From Methanobacteriota archaeon (GTDB lineage Archaea; Thermoplasmatota; Poseidoniia; Poseidoniales; Poseidoniaceae): a stretch of DNA of 64,000 nt. Positions 34,402 through 43,373 of this stretch are shown in pieces (the stretch's first letter is position 1; each line of letters opens with the position of its first letter). The stretch is taken from assembly GCA_002720095.2 (NCBI GenBank), contig PBGP02000005.1, forward strand, positions 3,747-67,746, written 5' to 3'. The notes beneath the pieces are model-generated. The model saw only the letters and a program-made list of their open reading frames with translations, was not told the DNA's origin and searched no databases. A program made the position numbers and the translations under genes.

Positions 34402-37182
34402 ATGTCTAAAGACAAGGAAATCAAAGGATATAGACAACAACCTGGAAAAATTCCATTTGCAAAACCTGGAAGTGGAGGTAGAGAACCGTTCAGTAAACTT
34501 AGAGATTTAGAAATGATTCCTAAGAGTGAAGGAGGATATCGTGCTCAACCAAAAGGAAAAAATAGGCATGATCATCTACTAACTGGAAGTACTATCGGTA
34601 GAAGAACTCCTTTAGTAGATTCGAACTGGAAAGTAACTGGACAAGCAAAATATGGAGATGACATCAGACTACCTAACGAGTTGATAGGTCGGATACTAAG
34701 ATCACCTCATCATTATGCTAGGATTCGTAGTATTGACACCAGTGAAGCAGAATCTATAAAAGGTGTATTAGCCGTAGAAACAGGTCAAAAACACACGGAT
34801 TTATTTGGTGTTTTACCTGTAACTAAGGACGAACACGCAATGGCAGTAGATAAAGTTAGACATGTTGGTGATTTAGTAGCTTGTGTTGCAGCGGAAAATG
34901 AATCTGTAGCATTAGAAGCATTGAGAAAAATCAAAGTGGATTATGAAGTTCTTAATCCAATAATTGATATGAAAAAAAGTTTGAAAGATGTTGAAGAACC
35001 AATTCATAACCGTGGAAAATATCACATTGGTAGGAGCAACGTTCAAAAACGTGTTTTTCAAGAGTTTGGAAATTTTGAGTCTGTCAAAAATCCTTATGTT
35101 TCATCTAAATCTAAATGGAAATATGCTGGAGTGAATCATGGATTTACGGAACCACATGCAGTCGTAGCTGATTGGGAACCTTCTGGTAGATTGACTCTAT
35201 ACACACCTCAACAGGTTCCACATTATGTTCACCGATCATTAGCTGATGTTCTTAAAATTCCTATGCATCAAATTAATGTCCATAGGACTTTTGTTGGCGG
35301 AGGTTTTGGAGGTAAATCAGATCCATTTCCACATGAAATGTGTGCAGCAATACTTGCAAGAAAAACAGGTAGACCTGTTAGAATAACATTCGATCGAGAT
35401 GAGGTTTTTTATACTAACAGAGGTAGACATCCATCACATATTGAAATGAATTTACATGCTGATAAAGAGGGCAGAATTTGTGGAATTGAAACTGATGCCT
35501 TAATTGATGGTGGTGGATTTGCATCATTTGGACACGTTACCACTTATTACAACGGTGTTTTACATACAGCTCCTTATGAAATTGGTTCGTTTCATTACAC
35601 TGGAGCAAGGGTATGGACAAATAAACCTGCATCTGGAGCCATGAGAGGCCATGGAGCGGTCAACAGCAGATGTGCAGTAGAATTAGGAATTGATGATATT
35701 TGTGAGCAATTAGAAGTTGACCCTATAACCTTCAGACTAGCAAATTTACTACCTCCTCATTCATCTACAATCACAGGCTTTAGGATAACAAGTATCGGAA
35801 TGAGGGATTGTCTTGAAAAAGTAAGAGAAGCTTGTGACTGGGAACAAAAATTCAGAAAGTTGCCTTTCGGACATGGTATAGGAATAGGATGTGGATTTTT
35901 TATTTCTGGAAGCGGTTTACCTATTCACTGGGATCCAAATAAATTTCCACATGCCACAGTACACCTTAAGATTGATATGGATGGGGGAGTGACAATTCAT
36001 ACTGGTGCCGCAGATATTGGACAAGGCAGTGATACAGTAGTCGCTCAAAGTGTTTCTGAGGTACTCGGTTTACCAATTGAAATGATCAGGGTTAAATCGA
36101 GAGATTCTGACACCTCTCCTGTTGATTTGGGTTCATACAGTTCACGAGTTACTTTTATGAATGCTAATGCAGCAATTTCTGCTGCTATAAAAATTCGAGA
36201 TGAATTGATTAAAGCTACTGCAGATATTTGCAATGTAGAAGAAAAATCTTTGGTTATTGGAGATCGAAGGATATATCAGAAAAAAGATCCTGCTGTCGGT
36301 GTATCTTATCTTGAAGCATTACACAAAGCACAAGAGGAACGAGGTGCATTGATAAGTTCTGGCGCATACAGAACCCCACCAATGGGAGGAGTTCACAAAG
36401 GTGCTGCAGCAGGTTTAGCTCCAGCTTACTCATTTTCTGCTTACGCAGCTGAAGTTAAAGTTGATGCTGAAACTGGAATTACCGAAGTAGTCAAGGTTTG
36501 GGCTGCACATGATTGTGGGAGAGCATTAAACCCTTTATCTGTAGAAGGGCAGATAATTGGATCTTGTCATATGGGACTAGGTCAAGTTTTGACTGAAGAA
36601 ATGAGATATACAAAGAAAGGTAATTTGCTCAATCCTAATCTCTTAGAATATAAAATTCCGACAATCCATGAAATGCCAGAAGTAGTACCAATTATCGTTG
36701 AAAGTAATGACCCTGAAGGTCCATTTGGTGCAAAAGAAGCTGGAGAAGGTCCTCTACTGCCGATTCTTCCAGCGGTTTGTAATGCTGTTTATGATGCAAT
36801 TGGAATTAGAACTAATGAATTACCGATAACACCTGACAAATTATACAAGTTGATAGAAAAGAAAGTAAGAAGTTTAAAATTAGATTCACCCCTAAATCTT
36901 CCAAACCCAAAATTAAATTATAGTAAATTGCAAAATACTCTTGAAGATAGAGCTGATAATCATAAGGTTAGAGACCAAGATAGAAAACTTGATCCCAAAC
37001 GTGAACCATATTATAATGGAACTATCTTCGGAAAAGTTTCAACGATTCCTCCTGAAGAGCAAGATGAGCGATGGACCCTTTCAGTAACACCATCCGAAGA
37101 ATATCTTGCTAATCCAAGACTCGCCGGAAGTGCTTGGAAACATGTAGAGGTTAGACATATGAAACGAGGTGATGAAACTTGA
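34402..37182 (+). CDS. Molybdenum hydroxylase large subunit (molybdopterin-binding)
   Basis: The catalytic subunit of a xanthine-dehydrogenase/4-hydroxybenzoyl-CoA-reductase-type enzyme. Family motifs are GGGFGGKSDPFPHEMCA, SGAMRGHGAVNSRCAVELGID, GAADIGQGSDTVVAQ, and the catalytic-Glu region FGAKEAGEGPLLPILPAVCNA near 785. It lacks the AYxCSFR loop of true CO dehydrogenase. At 926 residues it is ~150 longer than usual: a basic N-terminal extension of ~65 residues with two GYRxQP motifs, and a ~90-residue charged C-terminal extension. GAGGT site before the ATG. XdhC and a MocA-like gene lie ~13 kb upstream. Substrate not determined. Confidence 0.92.
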   Translation: MSKDKEIKGYRQQPGKIPFAKPGSGGREPFSKLRDLEMIPKSEGGYRAQPKGKNRHDHLLTGSTIGRRTPLVDSNWKVTGQAKYGDDIRLPNELIGRILRSPHHYARIRSIDTSEAESIKGVLAVETGQKHTDLFGVLPVTKDEHAMAVDKVRHVGDLVACVAAENESVALEALRKIKVDYEVLNPIIDMKKSLKDVEEPIHNRGKYHIGRSNVQKRVFQEFGNFESVKNPYVSSKSKWKYAGVNHGFTEPHAVVADWEPSGRLTLYTPQQVPHYVHRSLADVLKIPMHQINVHRTFVGGGFGGKSDPFPHEMCAAILARKTGRPVRITFDRDEVFYTNRGRHPSHIEMNLHADKEGRICGIETDALIDGGGFASFGHVTTYYNGVLHTAPYEIGSFHYTGARVWTNKPASGAMRGHGAVNSRCAVELGIDDICEQLEVDPITFRLANLLPPHSSTITGFRITSIGMRDCLEKVREACDWEQKFRKLPFGHGIGIGCGFFISGSGLPIHWDPNKFPHATVHLKIDMDGGVTIHTGAADIGQGSDTVVAQSVSEVLGLPIEMIRVKSRDSDTSPVDLGSYSSRVTFMNANAAISAAIKIRDELIKATADICNVEEKSLVIGDRRIYQKKDPAVGVSYLEALHKAQEERGALISSGAYRTPPMGGVHKGAAAGLAPAYSFSAYAAEVKVDAETGITEVVKVWAAHDCGRALNPLSVEGQIIGSCHMGLGQVLTEEMRYTKKGNLLNPNLLEYKIPTIHEMPEVVPIIVESNDPEGPFGAKEAGEGPLLPILPAVCNAVYDAIGIRTNELPITPDKLYKLIEKKVRSLKLDSPLNLPNPKLNYSKLQNTLEDRADNHKVRDQDRKLDPKREPYYNGTIFGKVSTIPPEEQDERWTLSVTPSEEYLANPRLAGSAWKHVEVRHMKRGDET

Positions 37183-38162
37183 AATCACCTCCATTTAAGC
37201 TATTTCAACCAACATCTATTGATGAGGCAATTGAAATATCGAAAAAATTTGTCCAAGAACAAGAAGATTTTGATTGGATTGCAGGTGGGACTGATTTACT
37301 ACCCAATTATAAGTGGCACCTTAACACAAAACCAAATGTAATTTCTCTTGCATCAATCGAAGAGTTACATCGTTTAGATTCTGAACATATCGGCGCCATG
37401 GTGAGATTACATGACTTGGCAAAGTCAGAATTTGCACATCCCATCATAAGAAAAGCAGCCTCCAGTATTGCATCTGTACTAATAAGACAATCAGGAACTG
37501 TAGGTGGAAATATAGCTCTTGATACTAGGTGCTTTTGGTTTAATCAGGCTGAAGAATGGAGAAGAAGTATAGAATGGTGTCATAAATGTGATTGTGGTAC
37601 CTCGGCAGATTGTAGAGTCATTCCAAATCAAAATGAATTATGTGTAGCTACATATCAGGCAGATTTAGCCCCGTCTTTACTAGTTTTAAATGCCAAAATA
37701 CACTTATGCGGTCCAGAAGGAAGTAGAACTTTATTTTTATCTGAATTTTTTGAATTAGATGGAATTAAAAGAAATGTACTAAAACAAGGAGAAATAATTA
37801 CTCATCTAACATTAGATAACGATATTAGTTCATGGTCTGGAGATTATCAGAAATTAAGCCTAAGAAAAAGTTGGGATTTCCCTGAGGCTGGAGTTGCTGT
37901 AGCTTGGAGACTATCAGATGAATCTAATAACGAAAATTTTGAGTTGAGAATAGCTACTACTGCACTAGAGTCTGTGCCAAGGCTGCATCAAAAATTAACC
38001 TCCGATGCATTGAAGAATAATTCTACTATTGATGAAATTGCTTCAAAACTTAAGAAAGATGTCAAGCCAGTAAATAACACTACTTTTCCTCCAAATTATA
38101 GGAAAAAAATGGTTGAAGTCTTATGTAAGAAGGCCTTGGGTGGTCTTAAAGGGGTGTTATGA
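37179..38162 (+). CDS. Molybdenum hydroxylase FAD subunit with extra cysteine loop
   Basis: The FAD subunit relays electrons between iron-sulfur clusters and the acceptor. It has the FAD motif AGGTDLLPNYK near 35 and RQSGTVGGNIAL near 103. An inserted loop carries C118, C134, C137, C139, C145 and C155. 4-hydroxybenzoyl-CoA reductase beta subunits bind an extra [4Fe-4S] cluster by four Cys in the same place (C-x15-C at the same spacing in the Thauera enzyme, as I recall it). This subunit is therefore closer to HcrB than to CoxM. TTG start at 37179 overlaps the preceding TGA, with GAGGTG upstream. The next gene overlaps its end by 4 bases. Confidence 0.88.
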   Translation: MKSPPFKLFQPTSIDEAIEISKKFVQEQEDFDWIAGGTDLLPNYKWHLNTKPNVISLASIEELHRLDSEHIGAMVRLHDLAKSEFAHPIIRKAASSIASVLIRQSGTVGGNIALDTRCFWFNQAEEWRRSIEWCHKCDCGTSADCRVIPNQNELCVATYQADLAPSLLVLNAKIHLCGPEGSRTLFLSEFFELDGIKRNVLKQGEIITHLTLDNDISSWSGDYQKLSLRKSWDFPEAGVAVAWRLSDESNNENFELRIATTALESVPRLHQKLTSDALKNNSTIDEIASKLKKDVKPVNNTTFPPNYRKKMVEVLCKKALGGLKGVL

Positions 38163-39124
38163 TTAGACTTAAAGCCGAAATCTGTATTTTAATTCTTTTA
38201 ATATCTGTTTGCTCGGTTCAATCCGTTTCTGCACAACCAGATTTAGAGTTAGGTAGCTGGGATATTGGTTTCACAGAAGGAGAGAATATTACCAAAGAAA
38301 TTAATGAGGATGGCGATATATCTGTACAATTTTGGGTTAGCAATGATTTCCCTTTTTCTATTGAAGTTTCATTTGATTTTGATGCTGCATTTGGTGCAAA
38401 TTTTGATAATGGTGATGTAGAGACTATTTCGGCTGGTGCAAATGAAAGCTTTTCAGTAGAATTTTATGATGTTGATGTTTTGGCTTATCGTGCAGAGAAA
38501 CGTGAAGCTTTTACAATTAAGGCCAATGTTGAGAGCTATCAAGGAGTTCCAGCACTACTTGGTGATGAAAAGTCTATTTCAGGGGAACTTACAATTCCAC
38601 ATATTCGAGGTTTTGAAATTGACATTTTAGATCTTGGTGGAGCAATGAATGCAGGCACAGAACTTGAGTTAAAACTTGAAATTAGGAATGTTGGAAATGA
38701 TGTTGATTTAGTTGATGGAGCAAAATTTAATTCGAAAAGTTGCCCTCAACTTGAAGTGCCTAATATTGACACCCTAAATGAAGTTTCATTAGACGCACCG
38801 TTAGAGGGACAAACTGGTGTTAAATCAATCTCAGTGACCCTGATCGCTCCAGAATCACACCCTACAAAAAATTGTGATTTAGAAATCGAAATAGGTTCCA
38901 AAGGTTCAATAAATGACGGAAAAGGAAGCATAGAAACAAGTGATGAAATAACTTTTGAAGTTAAGAAACTAAACCCTGAAGATGAAAAAGCCGAAGGTGA
39001 CGAATCAAACTCCGGGTCAAATGGAGATAATGAGAAAGTCTCTAGAAATTTCATGCCTGGTTTTAGTTTAATTCTTACCATACAGGGTATTTTGTGCGCA
39101 CTATTTGTAATGCGTAAAGAATAA
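38159..39124 (+). CDS. Secreted protein with PGF-CTERM-like C-terminus
   Basis: A 321-residue exported protein. A signal peptide (~1-25, ending SVSAQ) is followed by two beta-rich regions like CARDB/NEW3 domains. An acidic Ser/Asn/Gly linker then leads to the C-terminal MPGFSLILTIQGILCALFVMRKE: a PGF triplet, a hydrophobic stretch and basic residues. This tripartite tail is what archaeosortase A recognises in other euryarchaea to swap the tail for a lipid anchor. It overlaps the FAD-subunit gene by 4 bases (ATGA), so it is in the molybdoenzyme operon. Binding partner unknown. Confidence 0.7.
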   Translation: MIRLKAEICILILLISVCSVQSVSAQPDLELGSWDIGFTEGENITKEINEDGDISVQFWVSNDFPFSIEVSFDFDAAFGANFDNGDVETISAGANESFSVEFYDVDVLAYRAEKREAFTIKANVESYQGVPALLGDEKSISGELTIPHIRGFEIDILDLGGAMNAGTELELKLEIRNVGNDVDLVDGAKFNSKSCPQLEVPNIDTLNEVSLDAPLEGQTGVKSISVTLIAPESHPTKNCDLEIEIGSKGSINDGKGSIETSDEITFEVKKLNPEDEKAEGDESNSGSNGDNEKVSRNFMPGFSLILTIQGILCALFVMRKE

Positions 39125-39235
39125 ATTTTTCCTGAAAGGATTAAATTTTTATTAAAAATAACTAGTTCACTTAGGTAACCTATTTGAAACCTGAATGTGT
39201 GGGACATACGTTAAACGGATTAAATAGGTGAAAAA

Positions 39236-40864
39236 ATGACAGGTGCAGAAAATAAAATTAAATTAGAGTCAGCACTTTTTTTGGGATTCGTAATAACACT
39301 ACTGCTATCATTCGTTCTCATATCAATTTTTTCATCAGGAAAAGATACTCTTTACAGTGCATATGTTAAAGATGAAAATTCTAAGAATATACAATGGAGA
39401 CAATTAGACATCATGGCTTCAGATTTAAGTTCTTCAACACCGAGATATCTGGATCAAGGATACAATGTTGCAAACACCATGTCTACACCAATGTTGGTGA
39501 ATGACTGGAAAGAACCACACAGAACAATGTTACTTATTGTTGCTCCTGAAAAACCAATTACCGTAACAGAGGCTGATGCTGTTTATGACTTTGTCACCAA
39601 TAAAGGTGGAAAAGTAATTGTTGCTTCAAATAATTCTAACGCCCAAGTTGTTGCTGAAAAATTTGGTGTTCAATACAAAGACGCTACAGGAGGTTTACTA
39701 GATGGACAAAATTACTACTCTGTAAAAAATCTATCCAGCGGAAAAATTAGTGAGAATCAAGACCAGCAAAATATTTGGGCATTGGCCAGCGTTCAAAAAG
39801 AAGTTCAAGAAAAAAACAGAGGTTGCAATGCAGAACAATCAGCTCAATATGAAGAAGGAATTAATTCCTGCGTTATGCCTATAATGTTTGATATGCCTAC
39901 CGCAATCCAAGTATTAACTTCTGGTGAAGGTGAAAGTGAAGATCAAAGTTCAAAAGATTATGTTGAGAGAAATATACATATTCTAGCCTCAGCTTCTCCT
40001 GCCGCTTTTTTGGATAATGCTGGAGATAGAAATATTGATTCGCCTGAAAATCAAATCCTTGGGCCTGGAGAAAATGGACTAATTGTTAGGATAGATTATC
40101 CTAATCAAAAAGCCATTGATATGCCAGAACTAGGTACTTATGAAGAAGTTGATGTTACAGGTTCCATTGTTTTCGTTGCCGGTCAAAGTGCTTTTGCAAA
40201 TTATCTATGGAATTCTAATGAAGCCGAAGAAACTGGAAGAACATCATTTTGTTTGCATCTTGGTATTGATTCAAGACCTTGTTGGACATCACAAATAAAA
40301 AGTGGTCCTAGTGATTGGCAAGGTAACAGTGCTTATTTTCAAACATTAATATTTGATATGATGGAATTCGATAATCAAGACCTTTCAAATGTAATTACTT
40401 CTCAACCCAGCCAATTTAATATCGTATTTGATGAAAGCAGACATTCTTCAAGTCCTATAGTTGAACCTTTTTCTGCAGCCATGAGTACAATCGTATTACT
40501 CACTTCTGACACGTGGCTAAAATGGTTGATATTACTCAATATGATCGCACTTCTCGCAATATCTGTAATGGTTGTTCCAGACAAAGAAAATTGGAGACAT
40601 GTATTTGATTTAACACGATTCAGAGAAAGGCCTAAGAAAGTGAAGGCTGATGATTATCATCGAAGAATTAAGGAAGCTTTAATGAGTAAAGTGAGATTAT
40701 TTCACGATCTAACTAGAGACGAAATGGCTATGAAGACTCCTGCTGAAGTTCAGAGTATGATAAAAGAACCAAGACTCGTCGAATTAGCTTTTTCTAGGAA
40801 TCGCACATATACCCCAGACGAACTCCGCGAACTAATGCGAACCATCCGACGATGGGATAAATGA
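39236..40864 (+). CDS. DUF4350-type membrane protein of MoxR operon
   Basis: A 542-residue protein with an N-terminal transmembrane helix (~16-36) and two further hydrophobic segments near 415-455. The outer domain begins like DUF4350 ([33 protein letters not shown]), a class of glutamine-amidotransferase-like folds found beside MoxR/DUF58 genes. The C-terminal ~90 residues are basic and cytoplasmic. SD AGGTGA precedes the ATG. The stop lies 18 bases before moxR. Probably a membrane component of the MoxR/DUF58 complex; biochemical role unknown. Confidence 0.75.
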   Translation: MTGAENKIKLESALFLGFVITLLLSFVLISIFSSGKDTLYSAYVKDENSKNIQWRQLDIMASDLSSSTPRYLDQGYNVANTMSTPMLVNDWKEPHRTMLLIVAPEKPITVTEADAVYDFVTNKGGKVIVASNNSNAQVVAEKFGVQYKDATGGLLDGQNYYSVKNLSSGKISENQDQQNIWALASVQKEVQEKNRGCNAEQSAQYEEGINSCVMPIMFDMPTAIQVLTSGEGESEDQSSKDYVERNIHILASASPAAFLDNAGDRNIDSPENQILGPGENGLIVRIDYPNQKAIDMPELGTYEEVDVTGSIVFVAGQSAFANYLWNSNEAEETGRTSFCLHLGIDSRPCWTSQIKSGPSDWQGNSAYFQTLIFDMMEFDNQDLSNVITSQPSQFNIVFDESRHSSSPIVEPFSAAMSTIVLLTSDTWLKWLILLNMIALLAISVMVVPDKENWRHVFDLTRFRERPKKVKADDYHRRIKEALMSKVRLFHDLTRDEMAMKTPAEVQSMIKEPRLVELAFSRNRTYTPDELRELMRTIRRWDK

Positions 40865-40882
40865 AAAAAAGGAGGAAAAAAA

Positions 40883-42022
40883 ATGCAACAAACACCACCA
40901 GGAATGCCAACTCAAGGAATGCCAGCTCCGCCGATGCCAGCCGCACCAATGCCAGCTCCGCCGATGCCAGCTGCACCAATGCCAGCTGCACCAATGCCAA
41001 CTGCACCAATGCCAGCTGCACCAATGCCAGCTGCACCGGTTCAACCAAAACATCAGAGCAGCCCCGAGGTCCGTGAGAGGTTAAAAGCTGTTGGTGCAAT
41101 TTCGCAAGCTCTATCGGCCGAAGTGCAAAAAGTAATTATTGGTAAATCACATGTTATTGATAATGTTATGATTAACATTCTTTCTAATGGGAATTTACTC
41201 TTTGAAGATTATCCTGGTTTAGCTAAAACATTAATGACAAATACCTTTGCTGACGCATTGGGTTGTGATTTCAAGCGTGTGCAATTTACACCAGATTTGC
41301 TTCCAGCAGATATCACTGGAACTAATATTTATGATGCCAAAAAAGGAGAATTTACATTCAAACCTGGACCTTTGTTTTGTAACCTTTTATTAGCTGATGA
41401 AATTAATCGTGCCCCTCCAAAAACACAAGCTGCACTACTTGAAGCAATGCAAGAAAAACAAGTTACAATTGGAACTGTAACACATAAATTACCAGCTCCA
41501 TTTATTGTAATGGCTACTCAAAATCCAGTAGAACAAGAGGGTACATACCCTCTTCCTGAAGCGCAGTTAGATCGTTTCATGTTCAAAATGAGTGTTGGAT
41601 ATCCAGACCGGGCTGATGAAGATGAAATTTTATCAAGGCGGATAACCAGAAAGAAAGATAGTGTTGATGTTCAAGTTATTACAGATCCTCAAAGAGTAAT
41701 TGCTATGCAGCAAGCATGCGAAGACGTTTATCTAGATCCTGCACTAAGAATGTATATGGTAGAACTTGTTTCAAGAACTCGTGAAGATCCAAGAGTGCTA
41801 GTTGGATCATCTCCAAGGGGTTCACAAGCATTATTGAAAACTGCACGTGCTGCTGCCGCAATGAGAGGGAGGGACTTCGTAACTCCTGATGATATTAAAT
41901 CCGTCGCAACTTTAGCTATTTCACATAGAATTATTCTAAAACCAGAACATCAGATAAAAGGTCTTGAACCAAGTGAGGTAGTTCAAACTATCCTTAGAGA
42001 AGTTCCAGTACCGACAGTATAA
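40883..42022 (+). CDS. MoxR-family AAA+ ATPase with N-terminal pentapeptide repeats
   Basis: MoxR ATPases act as chaperones that assemble or activate partner complexes, often with DUF58/VWA proteins. The first ~52 residues are eight [10 protein letters not shown]-type pentapeptides. The AAA core follows: a Walker A variant [16 protein letters not shown], Walker [24 protein letters not shown], sensor [24 protein letters not shown], and a lid with [15 protein letters not shown]. The strong GGAGG site 8 bases before the ATG at 40883 supports this start, so the repeat is translated. DUF58 follows after 25 bases. Confidence 0.92.
   Translation: MQQTPPGMPTQGMPAPPMPAAPMPAPPMPAAPMPAAPMPTAPMPAAPMPAAPVQPKHQSSPEVRERLKAVGAISQALSAEVQKVIIGKSHVIDNVMINILSNGNLLFEDYPGLAKTLMTNTFADALGCDFKRVQFTPDLLPADITGTNIYDAKKGEFTFKPGPLFCNLLLADEINRAPPKTQAALLEAMQEKQVTIGTVTHKLPAPFIVMATQNPVEQEGTYPLPEAQLDRFMFKMSVGYPDRADEDEILSRRITRKKDSVDVQVITDPQRVIAMQQACEDVYLDPALRMYMVELVSRTREDPRVLVGSSPRGSQALLKTARAAAAMRGRDFVTPDDIKSVATLAISHRIILKPEHQIKGLEPSEVVQTILREVPVPTV
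40919..41038 (+). repeat. Eight tandem copies of a 15-base unit in moxR
   Basis: Eight consecutive 15-base units of consensus ATGCCAGCTGCACCA encode Met-Pro-Ala-Ala/Pro-Pro. Units differ by a few bases (GCTCCGCCG, GCCGCACCA, ACTGCACCA). Because each unit is a multiple of three, gain or loss of units keeps the frame. All three frames on both strands remain open here, a by-product of the repeat. Confidence 0.95.
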
Positions 42023-42047
42023 TCTTTTGATTTAATGAGGTTTTTGT

Positions 42048-43364
42048 ATGGCATGGAGTCGCAAATCTGCAATGTTTGCGAGTCTTGCTTTAGCAATGTA
42101 TCTTCTGGGCTTAACTCTTAGAAATCAGCAACTAGTATCAGTGGCAGTAGTTATTTTCGTTTTTTTAACATATGCTGCATTATTTAGTGGTCATGCTGAT
42201 GTTGCAGCTAGTGGGAAAAGAGCCAATGAATGGGAAGGAGAAGAGGGTATTGCTTTTTCAAATATTGTAGCAATGAGAAAATTATCCTCTGCAAGACTAT
42301 TTGAAGATGGAGAAGTAAAAATAACGTTGAGGGTACAAAATAAAAGTGCTCTTTCAAAAATTGTAGAAGTTAGAGACAGAGTACCAGAAGTTATGAGAAT
42401 TAAAGAAGGTGCTAACTACATCATCATGGAATTAGGACCTCGAAGAGAGACTTTTATTGAATATACAATTGAAACTCCATTGCGTGGATTTTACACCATA
42501 GGCCCTGTTTCAATAAGAATGCAGGACACATTCGGAATGTTTCACAAGGAAAAAGAAGTTCAAGTTTATGATGATTTTCTGGTTTTTCCAAAAATGGAAG
42601 ATCTTAAAGACACTTTTGTAAAAAGTAAGGTCCCAAAAATTTTTACTGGTGCCGTCAATATTAGACAACCAGGCCCTGGTTCTGAATTCTATTCATTAAG
42701 AGAATATTTCCAAGGAGATGAATTTAGATCGATTAATTGGAAAGCTTATGCAAGATCCGGAAAATTAATGATTAACGAAAGAGAAAGAGACGCTGTAAGT
42801 GACATTATTCTGATTGTAGACAGTAGAGCAGTAGCTGAGACAGGCCCAGTAAGTAGAAATGCTCTTGTATACTCAACCAGAGCAGCAGCAAGTCTTGCTA
42901 AATATTTTTTATCACGTAGAGATTCTGTAGGTTTAGTTGTATATGGTGACGAAATAATAAGCGTTGATAGAGATACTGGAAAGAAACAACTATACGTCTT
43001 ACTAACAAAATTAGCTGGTGCAATGGCAAAGGGCGAAGTTCCTCTACAAGTAGTTGTGAATAGAATTTTACCACATATAAACAAAGGAAGTCCTATTATT
43101 GTTTTATCCAATCTAGAATCTGACCCCACAATAGTTAATGCTCTCAGGGATATGAGAGCAAGAAATTTTGATGTTACTGTACTCTCTCCATCTAGTTTAG
43201 AATTTGAATTTGACGCTAGAAGGTTAGATTCTATAGGATATGAAGTTTTAAAGACTGAGAGAGATGTATTAATCTCCGAACTTCGCTCTCTAGGGGTGTT
43301 TATTTGTGATTGGGAGCCTGATATGTTACTATCAACCGCACTTGCAGGTGCAAGAGGTTTCTGA
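42048..43364 (+). CDS. DUF58 protein
   Basis: A standard MoxR partner. Two N-terminal transmembrane helices (~7-45) are followed by a beta-rich domain with FYTIGPVSIRMQDTFGMF, then the DUF58 signature PGSEFYSLREYFQGDEFRSINWKAYARSGKLMINERERD near 215-255. A VWA-like region (IILIVDSRAVAETG, with a partial metal site) follows. It lies 25 bases after moxR with a GAGGT site and is followed by another membrane protein after 9 bases. Its role in cell-surface or stress assembly is known only by association. Confidence 0.9.
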   Translation: MAWSRKSAMFASLALAMYLLGLTLRNQQLVSVAVVIFVFLTYAALFSGHADVAASGKRANEWEGEEGIAFSNIVAMRKLSSARLFEDGEVKITLRVQNKSALSKIVEVRDRVPEVMRIKEGANYIIMELGPRRETFIEYTIETPLRGFYTIGPVSIRMQDTFGMFHKEKEVQVYDDFLVFPKMEDLKDTFVKSKVPKIFTGAVNIRQPGPGSEFYSLREYFQGDEFRSINWKAYARSGKLMINERERDAVSDIILIVDSRAVAETGPVSRNALVYSTRAAASLAKYFLSRRDSVGLVVYGDEIISVDRDTGKKQLYVLLTKLAGAMAKGEVPLQVVVNRILPHINKGSPIIVLSNLESDPTIVNALRDMRARNFDVTVLSPSSLEFEFDARRLDSIGYEVLKTERDVLISELRSLGVFICDWEPDMLLSTALAGARGF

Positions 43365-43373
43365 GGTGAAAAA

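Noticed and set aside
34402-37182. True aerobic CO dehydrogenase large subunit
   Set aside because: The AYxCSFR active-site loop is not found, and the FAD subunit has the HcrB-type cysteine loop.
39130-39150. TCCT-GAA-AGGA hairpin followed by a T-run as a terminator
   Set aside because: A four-base stem in AT-rich DNA is too weak; the T-run is not longer than many others in the window.
40919-41038. Short repeats that might suggest a CRISPR-like array
   Set aside because: The units are contiguous 15-mers without spacers and are translated in frame.
40861-41099. Several overlapping open frames on both strands around the moxR start
   Set aside because: They result from the 15-base tandem repeat, which removes stop codons in every frame; only the frame with the GGAGG site and the AAA+ domain is a gene.
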